From the NCBI RefSeq assembly GCF_900103715.1, contig NZ_FNHL01000001.1, positions 248,001 to 312,000 on the forward strand: a DNA stretch of 64,000 bases. Reading direction: 5' to 3'. The stretch comes from Halogranum gelatinilyticum. Lineage in GTDB: Archaea > Halobacteriota > Halobacteria > Halobacteriales > Haloferacaceae. Below, piece by piece: positions 1 to 8,642 of the stretch; the first letter of the stretch is position 1; every line of letters begins with the position of its first letter. Under the pieces are notes generated by a model. That model had not been told where the DNA came from and did no database searches. It saw only the letters and a program-made list of their open reading frames with translations. A program made the translations under genes and the position numbers.

Positions 1-332
1 TCGACGCCGCGGACGGCGTAGGAGGTGATGTTGTCGTGGGTGTCGAGCGCGGCGGACACGTCGTCGTGCGTCGACAGCGGGTTGCAGCCCGTGATGGCGA
101 CCTCCGCGCCGCCGAGCGCGAGCAGTTCGACGAGGTTCGCGGTCTTCGCCTCGACGTGCATTGCCATCGCGATACGCTGGCCGTCGAGGGGCTTGTCGGC
201 CTCGAACTCCTCGCGGAGCGCTTCGAGAATCGGCATGTGCTGGAGTGCCCAGTCCATCTTGCGGCGACCCTCCTCGCGAGCGGTCTCGACGTCGTCGAGA
301 TGCTCGGTGATCGGGGGATACGTCTCGCTCAT
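1..332 (-). CDS. ahcY: Adenosylhomocysteinase, N-terminal part (cut by window edge)
   Basis: The gene reads leftward from an ATG at 332 and runs off the window, leaving about 110 residues. The visible part has the S-adenosylhomocysteine hydrolase N-terminus: an early [13 protein letters not shown] stretch, then [20 protein letters not shown] and [16 protein letters not shown], which match the substrate-binding domain of the family. The enzyme reversibly splits SAH into adenosine and homocysteine, relieving inhibition of methyltransferases. A probable SAH/methylthioadenosine deaminase lies 1.4 kb away on the same strand, so two SAH-consuming activities sit close together. The NAD-binding domain is outside the window and cannot be checked. 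Confidence 0.93.
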   Translation of the reverse strand, partial: MSETYPPITEHLDDVETAREEGRRKMDWALQHMPILEALREEFEADKPLDGQRIAMAMHVEAKTANLVELLALGGAEVAITGCNPLSTHDDVSAALDTHDNITSYAVRGV

Positions 333-511
333 ACGACTGGATGTGTCGAGGGCGGTGAAAACGGTACCGAAGCAGGAAGCGACGACCGTTCTCCACCCCC
401 AGCGGTCGCTGCTCGTCGGTGACTGTCGAAAGAAGTGCCCGGCGCGATGTCGGCGCGGTGCCCGGAGCCGGTTTGGAGGGTTACTGCGTCGGGGGACCGT
501 CGGTGGAGTGC

Positions 512-1510
512 CTACCGACCCTTCGCGTTGCCGTTACCGTTGCCCGGATTGCTTCCGGCGTTGCCGTTGCCGTTACCGTTTCCGGCGTTACCGTTGCCCG
601 AGTCCTCTTCCTCGTCTTCGTCCTCGTCGGTCGACTGCGCGTCCGGGTCGTCCTCGTTGTCGCCGTCGTCGGTCTTGTCAGGGCCGCCAGCGTGTGCCGG
701 CTTGCCCGTGTCCTTGTCCTTGTCCTTGTCGCCAGCGTGGTCCGGACGGCCGGTCTCCTTGTCGAGACCGTTACCCTTGCCCGGGTTGTTCTCCTTCGCG
801 AACTCCGAGACCTGCTGGCCGATGCCGCCCTCGCGGTCCTCGTCACCGAGGAGCCCGTGGACGAACGAGGAGACGCGCTGGCCGAAGTTCATCGGCTCGT
901 CCGCCTCTCCCTCGGCTTCGAGCGTCGCCGTCGTCTCGGCGGTCTCATCGTCCGCGGTCGCGGTCACGTCGACCGTGACGGTCTCGTTCGGTGCGGGGAG
1001 CGTGACGGTGCCGTTCTCGTCCGTCTCGTACTCGCCCGTGCCCGAGTAGTTGCCGTCAGCGGTGACGTTCACGGTCGCGTTCTCGACGTCAGTCCCGTAC
1101 TGCGTGACGCTGACGGTCGCCGAGCGGTCGTCGTTCGCGGTCACGTTGACCGCGAGCGAATCGTTCAGCGGGACCAGCTCGACCGTCTCGACGGTCTGCT
1201 GGCCGCTCTTCGTGACCGTCAGATTCGCGGTGACGGTCTCGTTGGGGTTCGGCAGGGTGATGGTGCCGTTCGCGTCGGTCGCGTACGTCCCGTTACCTGC
1301 GTACGGTGCCTCTGTCTCGACGGTGACTGTCGCGTCAGCGACTGCGGTCCCGTCCTGACTGACGGAGACCACGGCGTCGCCCGTGTCGAGCTGCTGGTTG
1401 GCAGCCACGTCGAGGGGTGCGTCGGCCGCCACAGCACCGGCGAACGAGACGCCGGCGGTGACGACGAGGAACGCGGCGAACAGTGCCGCGAGGGGTTTGG
1501 TGGCGCGCAT
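512..1510 (-). CDS. Exported acidic protein with Ig-like modules and GN-rich tail
   Basis: This is a 332-residue protein starting at the ATG at 1510 ([17 protein letters not shown]). A hydrophobic signal peptide ends near AGAVAAD. Two or three related beta-type modules follow, each with a V-x-V-x-Q-D/Y-G-T core, N-G-T and L-P-x-P-N-E-T-V segments. The last third is an Asp/Glu/Lys-rich linker ending in Gly-Asn repeats. No catalytic motif is visible. It is probably a cell-surface or secreted protein of unknown function. The module recurs in the exported lipoprotein at 9821-11008. A longer frame opens at 1609, but the AT box at 1535-1546 lies inside it, so the 1510 start is preferred. Confidence 0.75.
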   Translation of the reverse strand: MRATKPLAALFAAFLVVTAGVSFAGAVAADAPLDVAANQQLDTGDAVVSVSQDGTAVADATVTVETEAPYAGNGTYATDANGTITLPNPNETVTANLTVTKSGQQTVETVELVPLNDSLAVNVTANDDRSATVSVTQYGTDVENATVNVTADGNYSGTGEYETDENGTVTLPAPNETVTVDVTATADDETAETTATLEAEGEADEPMNFGQRVSSFVHGLLGDEDREGGIGQQVSEFAKENNPGKGNGLDKETGRPDHAGDKDKDKDTGKPAHAGGPDKTDDGDNEDDPDAQSTDEDEDEEEDSGNGNAGNGNGNGNAGSNPGNGNGNAKGR

Positions 1511-1534
1511 TGCATCCGGCCCGTGGTGACTTCC

Positions 1535-1546
1535 ACATATAAAGAG
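1535..1546 (-). promoter_or_regulatory. TATA-like box of the exported protein gene
   Basis: Read on the minus strand this is CTCTTTATATGT, centred about 30 nt before the ATG at 1510. That is the spacing expected for a leaderless archaeal transcript, and it decides the start over the longer frame. Confidence 0.55.
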
Positions 1547-1703
1547 AGGTCGTCGTTTACCGGTTTTCGACGACCGTTCGGCGGCCACAGAGCGTTTATC
1601 AGCGTTCAAAACCCTCTCTCAGGGCGTACTATCTGTTCCCGGAGAAAGTTGCTGGAAAACAGTGGTGAACAGTTCGGGGAGGGTTCTGAACCGAATCCCA
1701 GCC

Positions 1704-3005
1704 TCAGGCGTCCTCAGCGCGGGCGACGAGGTCTCTCGCGTGGGTTCGCGCGCGCTCTTTGACCTCGGCTTCGTCCATCGTCAGGACCTCGCGGTCGCGC
1801 ATGAGCACTTGGCCGTCACAGACCGTGTGGCGCACGTCCGACCCGCGAGCCGCGTAGGCGAGATGGCTCACGAGGTCGTGGGCGGGCGCGAGATGCGGGG
1901 CGTCGAGGTCGAGGACGATGAGGTCGGCGTTCGCGCCGGGCTCGACGACGCCCGAACGGACGCCGATGGCGTTGGCACTCCCGCGCGTCGCCATCTCGAC
2001 GACCGTCCCGGCGGCGACGGCACTGGCGTCGTCGGCCGCGAGCTTGCCGATCATGGCCGCATCGCGCATCTCGTCGAACATATCGAGGTCGTTGTTCGAG
2101 GCCGCGCCGTCGGTGCCGAGGCCGACCGTGACGCCCGCATCGAGCATCCGCTGGACGGGAGCCATCCCGCTTGCGAGCTTCATGTTCGACGCCGGGCAGT
2201 GGACCGCGGCCGCCCCGCGGGTCGCCAGCAGGTCGATCTCGCTCTCGTCGACGTGGACACAGTGTGCGAGGAAGTTCTGCGGTCTCAGCATCCCGAGGTC
2301 GTCGGCGTACTCCAGGGGCCGCTCGCCGCGCTCGTCGACGATGGGGTCGACCTCGTCGGTCGTCTCGTTGGCGTGGAAGTGGACCGGAACCCCGTCTTCC
2401 CGCGCTTCGGCGACGCTCTCGCGGAGATACTCCTCTCCCACGGTGGTCAGCGAGTGCGGCATATAGGCCGTCGAGAGTCGGCCATCCGCCGCGCCGTCGT
2501 ACTCGCGGGCGACCGAGAGGCTCTCGTCGATGTCGACCTGTGCACCCTCGTCGTCCTTGACGACAGTGACGACGCCGTGGCCGACGCGGGCGCGGAGTCC
2601 CGCCTCGTCGACGGCGTCGACGAGCGTCGGGACCTCGAAGTACATGTCGGCGAAGGCCGTCGTTCCGGACTTGATCATCTCCAGCATCCCCAGCTCCGCC
2701 CCGGCGCGGATGTCCTCGGCGGTCAGCTCGGCTTCGGCCGGCCAGATGTCCTCTTGGAGCCAGGCGTCGAGCGGTTTGTCGTCGGCGTAACCCCGCAGGA
2801 GCGTCATGGCGACGTGGCAGTGGGCGTTGACGAGTCCGGGCATGACCAAGCCACCAGACGCGTCCAGTGTCTCGTCGGCGTCGGCGTCGATGTCGCGGCC
2901 GACGTCGAGGATACCACCCTCCTCGCGGTCGACGAGAACGTCGGCGTCGACGACCCGCATATCGGGGAGAAGCACCTGTCCGTCGGTGATACGAAGCGTG
3001 CTCAT
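1704..3005 (-). CDS. Amidohydrolase, S-adenosylhomocysteine/5'-methylthioadenosine deaminase type
   Basis: A 433-residue member of the amidohydrolase superfamily. Metal ligands are visible as H62-C-H64 (VNAHCHVAMTLLRG), HFHANET in the middle, LAHCVH, and the aspartate of GTDGAASNNDLDMFDEMR. This layout fits the MtaD/DadD group, which deaminates the adenosine moiety of SAH, methylthioadenosine or 5'-deoxyadenosine to inosyl products. The neighbouring ahcY supports a role in SAM by-product recycling. The exact substrate cannot be read from sequence, and a chlorohydrolase-type name would only reflect superfamily similarity. The start is the ATG at 3005, with a weak AT box about 28 nt upstream. 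Confidence 0.85.
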   Translation of the reverse strand: MSTLRITDGQVLLPDMRVVDADVLVDREEGGILDVGRDIDADADETLDASGGLVMPGLVNAHCHVAMTLLRGYADDKPLDAWLQEDIWPAEAELTAEDIRAGAELGMLEMIKSGTTAFADMYFEVPTLVDAVDEAGLRARVGHGVVTVVKDDEGAQVDIDESLSVAREYDGAADGRLSTAYMPHSLTTVGEEYLRESVAEAREDGVPVHFHANETTDEVDPIVDERGERPLEYADDLGMLRPQNFLAHCVHVDESEIDLLATRGAAAVHCPASNMKLASGMAPVQRMLDAGVTVGLGTDGAASNNDLDMFDEMRDAAMIGKLAADDASAVAAGTVVEMATRGSANAIGVRSGVVEPGANADLIVLDLDAPHLAPAHDLVSHLAYAARGSDVRHTVCDGQVLMRDREVLTMDEAEVKERARTHARDLVARAEDA

Positions 3006-3101
3006 GGGGAGTGCTTCCGCCGTGGGGACATTAGGTGTAAGGGTTGGCGACGACCCACACCGGAGGGAAAGACAGTTCCCCCGTGACTGCGAGGGGCGAG
3101 T

Positions 3102-3947
3102 ATGCGCATCGCCGTGCCCAACAAGGGGCGCATCCACGACCCGACTATCGACCTGCTCGAACACGCCGGGCTGCACATCGAGAACGGCTCGGACCGCAAG
3201 CTCTACGCCGAGACCGTCGACCCCGAGGTGACCGTGCTCTTCGTCCGCGCGGCCGACATCCCCGAGTACGTCCGTGACGGCGCGGCCGACATCGGCATCA
3301 CGGGCTACGACCAAGTGAGAGAATCGGGCCACGACCTCACCGAACTCTTGGACCTCGGCTTCGGTAAGTGTCGGCTCGTCCTCGCCGCGCCCGAGGACGG
3401 CGACATCGAGTCGGTGAGCGACCTCGCCGGCAAGAGCGTCGCCACCGAGTTCCCGACCATCGCGCGCCGCTACTTCGAAGAGCAGGGCGTCGACCCCGAG
3501 ATCGTCAAGGTCACCGGCGCGACCGAACTCACGCCGCACGTCGACATGGCCGACGCCATCATCGACATCACCTCGACGGGGACGACGCTCGCGGTCAACC
3601 GGTTGGCGATCATCGACGAGGTACTCTCCTCCTCCGTGAGGCTCTTCGCCCGTCCGGAGGTCGAAGACGATCCGAAGGTCCAGCAGGTGACGATGGCGCT
3701 CCGCTCCGTGCTCGAAGCCGACGGCAAACGCTATCTGATGATGAACGCGCCGAAGGAGAAACTGGACGACGTCCGCGAGGTCATCCCCGGCATGGGCGGC
3801 CCGACGGTCATGGACATCGCCGGCGACGACAAGGTCGCCGTCCACGTCGTCGTCGACGAGTCGGACGTCTTCAGCGTCATCAACGACCTCCGCGCCGTCG
3901 GGGCCTCGGACATCCTCGTGACGGAGATCGAGCGGCTGATGAAGTAG
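3102..3947 (+). CDS. hisG: ATP phosphoribosyltransferase (long form)
   Basis: A 281-residue protein opening with [14 protein letters not shown], the HisG N-terminus. It has the DIGITGYD segment and the phosphate-binding stretch [14 protein letters not shown]. It catalyses the first step of histidine synthesis, joining ATP and PRPP. The length and the C-terminal region ([11 protein letters not shown], then [10 protein letters not shown]) match the long, self-regulated form carrying an ACT-like histidine-binding domain, so no HisZ partner is needed. It stands alone, with no other his gene nearby. The same window encodes histidine breakdown (hut, 48.3-53.9 kb), so both directions of histidine metabolism are present. 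Confidence 0.95.
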   Translation: MRIAVPNKGRIHDPTIDLLEHAGLHIENGSDRKLYAETVDPEVTVLFVRAADIPEYVRDGAADIGITGYDQVRESGHDLTELLDLGFGKCRLVLAAPEDGDIESVSDLAGKSVATEFPTIARRYFEEQGVDPEIVKVTGATELTPHVDMADAIIDITSTGTTLAVNRLAIIDEVLSSSVRLFARPEVEDDPKVQQVTMALRSVLEADGKRYLMMNAPKEKLDDVREVIPGMGGPTVMDIAGDDKVAVHVVVDESDVFSVINDLRAVGASDILVTEIERLMK

Positions 3948-3951
3948 GTCG

Positions 3952-4347
3952 TTACTCTCCGTCTGCTTCGTCGTCCAACGGCGGATACGCCACTTCCCAC
4001 AGGTGGCCGTCGGGGTCCGCGAAGTGTCCCGAGTAGCCGCCCCAGAACGTGTCCCCAGCTTCTTTCACCAACTCGCCGCCGGCGGCGACCGCCTCGGCCA
4101 GCACCGCCTCGACCCGCTCTTCGGATTCGACGTTGTGCGCCAGTGTGACGCCTGAGAAGCCACTCTCGCCGTCGTCGCCGACCGTCGCATCCTCGGCGAG
4201 CAGGGCACGCGGATACAGCGAGAGCCACGTCCCGTCGAGTGTGAAGAAGGCGACGTCGCTCCCGGGGTCGCGCTCCTGCATGGGGAGACCGAGACCGTCA
4301 CGGTAGAACCGAACCGACTCGTCGAGATCCGAGACGCCGAGCGTCAC
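3952..4347 (-). CDS. VOC-family (glyoxalase/bleomycin-resistance fold) protein
   Basis: About 131 residues with the VOC pattern: TLGVSDLDESVRFYRDGLGLP at the N-terminus and a C-terminal GHFADPDGHLWEVAYPP, where the His and Glu are typical metal ligands. Members include glyoxalases, dioxygenases and resistance proteins, so the substrate is unknown. No ATG fits. The frame is open upstream, and a GTG at 4347 gives a natural N-terminus. It ends 4 nt after the convergent hisG stop. Confidence 0.75.
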   Translation of the reverse strand: MTLGVSDLDESVRFYRDGLGLPMQERDPGSDVAFFTLDGTWLSLYPRALLAEDATVGDDGESGFSGVTLAHNVESEERVEAVLAEAVAAGGELVKEAGDTFWGGYSGHFADPDGHLWEVAYPPLDDEADGE

Positions 4348-4411
4348 GAGGGTGATGTGGGGGTCTATGCGGCCAGTACGCTGGCGGTGTCGATAGCTGT
4401 TCTTTCGCGGC

Positions 4412-5434
4412 TCAGTCGCCGTCCTCAGCCGACCTGCCGTCGTCGCGAGCGACCCGCAGCTCCGGCGTCGTCACACCGGCGTGAATCCCCGTCGCCCCGC
4501 GTCGCCAGCGGACCCACCAGACGGTTAGCACGCAGCCGAGAAGAATCGCGCCGACGCCGAGGAGCCCCGCCTCCGGTCCGAACTGCCCGCCCGTGACGAG
4601 GTCTGGTCCCGTCTCGCGGGTGCCGACGAGACTCGCGTCGATAGGGAGACCGCTGACCGGAAAGCCGTAGACGGCCCCCTGAAACAGGTTCCAGGTGATG
4701 TGCAGCCCGATGGGGATGGCGAGTTCGTTCGTCAGGACGTAGCCGAGCGCGAGCATGACGCCCGCGAGGGTGATGGTGAGGACGCTGACGAGCGAGGCGT
4801 TCGGATTGGTGGCGTGGAGGACGCCGAAGACGGCCGAGGAGAGCGCGACGGCGACGGCGACGGCTCCGCGGTCGCCGACGTACCCCGCCAGCCCTTCGGC
4901 GACGTTCGTCAAGAGATAGCCGCGGACGAGCAACTCCTCGTAGACGCCGACGAACAGGAAGAGCACGAGGAGCGCGACGAGACCCGCGAGCACCGACTCG
5001 CCGACCAGCAGGCCGGTCACCGCGAACCAGCCAGCGGCGACGCCGAGCGCGAAGATGGCCGTCATCAGGCCCGCACCGAGCGCGAGCCCGAAGCCGAGGT
5101 CGACCCACCACGCGCGGTCGAGATGGAAGCCGAAGTCCGCGAACCGGCGGCGGTCGAGAAACCGGCCGACGACGGCGATACCGGCGAGGAAGCCGAGGCC
5201 GGTGAAGAGGACGCCCACGAGGTCTCTTACGAGGCCGTAGGCGGCCGCACCGAACAGTTCGGTGAATGCCGAACCGAGGCCGAGGACGCCGACCACGAGC
5301 CCGGTGGCGAGCGCGAAGAGTGCGACGACGATGCCGACGGCGACGGTGCCCACCACGAGTCGCCACGGCGCGCGGAGACGGTGCTCGTCGACGTTCCATA
5401 CGACACGTTTCAGACGTTCGACCGGACTGACCAT
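4412..5434 (-). CDS. CPBP-family intramembrane metalloprotease (CAAX protease-like)
   Basis: A 340-residue polytopic membrane protein. The three conserved CPBP/Abi motifs are present: EELLVRG in a membrane helix, FGVLHAT, and GLHITWNLFQG near the C-terminus. These supply the glutamates, arginine and histidines of the presumed metal site. In archaea such proteins are candidate membrane proteases or prenyl-protein processors, but substrates are rarely known. It lies 35 nt behind a small membrane-protein gene on the same strand, so the two may be co-transcribed. Confidence 0.85.
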   Translation of the reverse strand: MVSPVERLKRVVWNVDEHRLRAPWRLVVGTVAVGIVVALFALATGLVVGVLGLGSAFTELFGAAAYGLVRDLVGVLFTGLGFLAGIAVVGRFLDRRRFADFGFHLDRAWWVDLGFGLALGAGLMTAIFALGVAAGWFAVTGLLVGESVLAGLVALLVLFLFVGVYEELLVRGYLLTNVAEGLAGYVGDRGAVAVAVALSSAVFGVLHATNPNASLVSVLTITLAGVMLALGYVLTNELAIPIGLHITWNLFQGAVYGFPVSGLPIDASLVGTRETGPDLVTGGQFGPEAGLLGVGAILLGCVLTVWWVRWRRGATGIHAGVTTPELRVARDDGRSAEDGD

Positions 5435-5469
5435 ATCCGCCCTGCGGCCGGGGGCCGTTTCAGTCTGTC

Positions 5470-5841
5470 CTAGCCCGGCGCGCTGCCGATGAGGAAGACG
5501 AGACTGAAGATCAGTGCCCCGAGGATGATGCTGACGACGATGTGGATGGCGGTGACGTACGCCGTCAGCTTCCGCGAGCGGCCGTAGAGGAATCCGATGG
5601 CGGCGGCGTCGACGACGACGGCGGCGGCGATGGCGAGAAAGGAGTTGATGCCGAACGCCGTCGCGACGACGGCGATGGCCGCCGGAAGCGGTCCGACGGC
5701 GAAGGCCTTCTTCACCTCGACGTCGCCGAGGACGTTCCGGGCGGCGATGTGCGCCGTCACCGAGAGGAACAGCGCGAACGCACCGACCGTCCCGGCGATG
5801 GCGAGGGGGCTGCCGACCGCGCCGGCTTGCAAGACGACCAT
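5470..5841 (-). CDS. Small four-helix membrane protein, function unknown
   Basis: A 123-residue protein, mostly hydrophobic with about four predicted transmembrane helices and a short basic loop (YGRSRKL). I recognise it only as the kind of small conserved membrane protein found in many haloarchaea. No enzyme motif is visible. It precedes the CPBP protease gene by 35 nt on the same strand. The start is the ATG at 5841. Confidence 0.65.
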   Translation of the reverse strand: MVVLQAGAVGSPLAIAGTVGAFALFLSVTAHIAARNVLGDVEVKKAFAVGPLPAAIAVVATAFGINSFLAIAAAVVVDAAAIGFLYGRSRKLTAYVTAIHIVVSIILGALIFSLVFLIGSAPG

Positions 5842-5969
5842 ACGCGGCCTACGGAGTCGGGGGGTTTGGTCCTGACGTTCCCGGTCCGGAATTCGGGTGA
5901 TGCGGCCGCGGAGAGAGGAGAGAGAAGAGAGACGCGATACTGTGGAGACGTGGCCGACTCTGAGCCGAC

Positions 5970-6530
5970 TCAGCCCAGCAGGCCGAGTTCCGACAGTCGC
6001 TCGGTGATGACCTCGACGGCGTCTTTCGCGTCCTGCGGTTTCTTGCCGCCCGTGATGACGAGCTTGCCCGACCCGAACAGGAGCGCGACGACCTTCGGTT
6101 CGTCCAGCCGGTAGACGAGCCCGGGGAACTGCTCGGGCTCGTACTCGATGTTCTCCAGCCCGAGACCGATGGCGATGGCGTTGAGGTTGAGGCTCTTGCC
6201 GAGGTCGGCGCTGGTGACGATGTTCTGGACCGTAATCTCGGGGTCGTCTTCGACCTGAATCTTCAGGTCTCGGAGTTTGTCGAAGACGATGTTGAGACTC
6301 TCGTGAACGTCGTCGGTCGACTTCGCGCCGGTACAGACGATCTTGCCGGAGCGGAAGATGAGTGCCGCGGACTTCGGGTTCTGCGTGCGGTAGACGAGAC
6401 CGGGGAACTGCTCGGGGTCGTAGTCCGCCCCCTCCAGGTCCATCGCCACGCTCTGCAGGTCGAGTTCCTGCCCGATTCCCGTCGAGGCGACCACGTTCTC
6501 GATGTTGATTGTCTCCGTGGGGTCGGTCAT
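5970..6530 (-). CDS. tbp: TATA-box-binding protein (TBP)
   Basis: A 186-residue protein built of two direct TBP repeats. Each has a PEQFPGLVYR element followed by a K-x-x-A-L-x-F-x-S-G-K strand (ALIFRSGKIVCTGAK in repeat 1, ALLFGSGKLVITGGK in repeat 2). It binds the promoter TATA box and recruits TFB and RNA polymerase. Haloarchaea often carry several tbp paralogues. The full length and well-conserved repeats suggest a main copy, but that is inference. Its own promoter region is rich in AT boxes. Confidence 0.97.
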   Translation of the reverse strand: MTDPTETINIENVVASTGIGQELDLQSVAMDLEGADYDPEQFPGLVYRTQNPKSAALIFRSGKIVCTGAKSTDDVHESLNIVFDKLRDLKIQVEDDPEITVQNIVTSADLGKSLNLNAIAIGLGLENIEYEPEQFPGLVYRLDEPKVVALLFGSGKLVITGGKKPQDAKDAVEVITERLSELGLLG

Positions 6531-6548
6531 GTAACGACTTAAACGTCG

Positions 6549-6570
6549 TATTTAAGGTTTAAAAAGTTTG
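6549..6570 (-). promoter_or_regulatory. AT-rich promoter of tbp with two overlapping TATA-like boxes
   Basis: On the minus strand this reads AAACTTTTTAAACCTTAAAT in its core. One box (CTTAAATA) is centred about 22 nt and another (TTTTTAAA) about 33 nt before the tbp start at 6530. A second short TTTAAG lies closer still. Multiple TATA elements at the TBP gene would permit autoregulation, which is a suggestion only. Confidence 0.5.
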
Positions 6571-6806
6571 GTGCTGTTGCTTGATAGGTAGCAGAATTGA
6601 GTAAACCCAGCGGCTGTGGGAAATCTGGTCGCTCCGGTCCCCTATCGCCGGTCGCTCGCGCTCGTGACGGTGGACCGACAGCTGTCAGTGTGGGGGTGTC
6701 GGTGTGACGGCGTCGGTGCAACGCTGCCAGTGCGATACTGTTGATGCAACGCTATCGGCCACCCCGAGTCGGCACGCTCATACTGGTCGGTCGTCACACT
6801 GCGAGC

Positions 6807-7781
6807 GTGTACTGTCTCGAACTCGCCGGTGAGGACGACGCCTTCGCCGCCTGTGAGGCCGCGAGCGCGGCCGACGCGGTCGACGTCGTCGCCCCCGGTC
6901 TCGCGACGGTTCGGGGGATCGACCCCGAGCGACTCCGCACGCTGGCGTACACCCACCGAGCCAGCGAGCTCGTGGGCCGCACCGACGCCAGCGTCGAGCA
7001 CGCCCGTACCCTCCTCGACGCCGCGGGTTTCGACCGGCGCGGCTCCGTCGCCGTCCGCGCCCGCAACGTCCACGGCGCGACCGATGTGAGCACCCAAGAG
7101 GCCGAGCGGACCCTCGGCGGCGTGCTCGTCGACCGTGGCTTCACGGTCGACCTCGACGACCCCGACCACGAACTCCGCGTCCTCTTTTCGGACGATACCT
7201 GCCTCGTCGGCTGGCTCGCCGCCGAGAGCATCCGCGACTTCGGCGACCGCAAGCCGACCGACCGCCCCTTCTTCCAGCCCGGCAGCATGGCCCCGCTCGA
7301 CGCTCGGGCGTTCGTCAACATCGCCGGTGCAGGCGAGGGGAAGACGATTCTCGACCCGATGTGTGGGACCGGCGGTGTCCTGCTCGAAGCCGCGCTCGTC
7401 GGTGCTCGCGTCGTCGGCGCGGACGCCCAGTGGAAGATGGTCCGCGGCTCCCGGACGAACCTCGCGGAACTGACGCCCGAGGCGACGTGGGACGTGATGC
7501 GCGGCGACGCGACGAGCCTCGCGCTCCGCGACGACGCGGTCGACGGCGTCGTCTTCGACGCCCCCTACGGCAGACAGTCGAAGATCGCCCGCCACGACCT
7601 CGAAGACCTCGTCGCTGGCGCGCTCTCGGAGACCGCCCGCGTCGCGCCGCGGGCCGTCGTCGTCGCCGACCGCTCGTGGGCCGACGTCGCCGAAGCGAAC
7701 GGCTGGCAGGTAGAGCAGCTCTTCGAGCGTCGCGTCCACCGCTCGCTCACTCGATACGTTCACGTACTGACACGAGCGTAA
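6807..7781 (+). CDS. tRNA (guanine-N2)-methyltransferase, Trm-G10 type
   Basis: About 324 residues: an N-terminal THUMP-like RNA-binding region and a C-terminal Rossmann methyltransferase. The SAM motif is LDPMCGTGGVLLEA and the catalytic motif IV is DAPYGRQSK, as in enzymes that make m2G/m2,2G at position 10 of tRNA. The frame opens at 6741, but the family N-terminus starts with xYCLELAGEDDAF, so the GTG at 6807 is the better start. It stands alone on the plus strand between tbp and asd. Confidence 0.85.
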   Translation: MYCLELAGEDDAFAACEAASAADAVDVVAPGLATVRGIDPERLRTLAYTHRASELVGRTDASVEHARTLLDAAGFDRRGSVAVRARNVHGATDVSTQEAERTLGGVLVDRGFTVDLDDPDHELRVLFSDDTCLVGWLAAESIRDFGDRKPTDRPFFQPGSMAPLDARAFVNIAGAGEGKTILDPMCGTGGVLLEAALVGARVVGADAQWKMVRGSRTNLAELTPEATWDVMRGDATSLALRDDAVDGVVFDAPYGRQSKIARHDLEDLVAGALSETARVAPRAVVVADRSWADVAEANGWQVEQLFERRVHRSLTRYVHVLTRA

Positions 7782-8036
7782 CACCTGGCTCCGGCGTTAC
7801 CGCCGCCGAATATGTCACTTCCCCGCCAGTGTGGGTGTCTGACAAACCCCTCTGTTTCGACTGCAGACCACCGGACAGCGGCGGCTCCCGGAACACTGTC
7901 AGCCGGACACCGCACGGACGTCAGACGATAGTCGGACGAACCTCCACTTCATCTGGAAATCGCACGACGTAAACGGGGAGACTGTCTCAGAAGTGAGGTG
8001 GTCTCGGTCGTCGGCTCGCAGGAGAGGCGTGCGGTG
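7782..8036. other. Intergenic segment, nothing recognised
   Basis: About 255 nt between the 3' ends of two convergent genes. I see no convincing reading frame, tRNA or strong hairpin. Confidence 0.5.
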
Positions 8037-8642
8037 TCAGTCGTCGGCCGCGGGCGTCTCGACGACGACCGTCTCGCCCGCTCTGACGCGCTGGCCGTTC
8101 TCGACGGCAACGTCCTCGATGTCGACCCACTCGGGCAGGAGCACGTCCGCCCGACTGCCGAAGGCGATGTGGCCGAGTCGCTCGCCGCGGGCGACAGACT
8201 CGCCGCCGCCGACGTAAGGGTGGATGCGCCGGGCGAACCAGCCCGCGATGAACGAGACTTCGTGAGTGCCGAAGTCGACGTCGACGCGTTCGTTGCGGTC
8301 CGAGTCCTTCGAGAACGCGGGTTTGTACGCACCGGGGCGGCGGTCGACGGACTCGACGTAGCCGTCTGCGGGCGCGCGGATGACGTGGACGTCGGTGACG
8401 TTCATGAAGACGCCCACGCGGACCCGCTCGCCCTCCTCGCGAATCACGGAGACCTTGCCGTGAGCGGGCGCGACGATGCCCGACTCGGGCGGCGTCCGCT
8501 CGGGGTCGCGGAAGAAGGCGACGACGCCGAGACCAAGCAGTAGGAGCGCGAGACCGACAGGGAAGGCGACGACGGTAGCCGGAACCGCGAGCAGGAGCGG
8601 CGGGGCCGCGTAACGCCACGTGCCGGGCGTGACGCCCGTCAT
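8037..8642 (-). CDS. asd: Archaetidylserine/phosphatidylserine decarboxylase
   Basis: A 201-residue protein with two N-terminal membrane helices and the short Psd fold: VAPAHGKVSVI, MNVTDVHVIRAPADG, and the autocleavage site within GHIAFGSRADVLLP, where Gly-Ser cleavage would make the pyruvoyl group. It decarboxylates archaetidylserine to archaetidylethanolamine. In haloarchaea this pathway is linked to lipid attachment of archaeosortase-processed surface proteins. Its ATG overlaps the stop of the upstream rfcC-like gene by 4 nt (ATGA), so the two genes are translationally coupled despite unrelated roles. Confidence 0.88.
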   Translation of the reverse strand: MTGVTPGTWRYAAPPLLLAVPATVVAFPVGLALLLLGLGVVAFFRDPERTPPESGIVAPAHGKVSVIREEGERVRVGVFMNVTDVHVIRAPADGYVESVDRRPGAYKPAFSKDSDRNERVDVDFGTHEVSFIAGWFARRIHPYVGGGESVARGERLGHIAFGSRADVLLPEWVDIEDVAVENGQRVRAGETVVVETPAADD

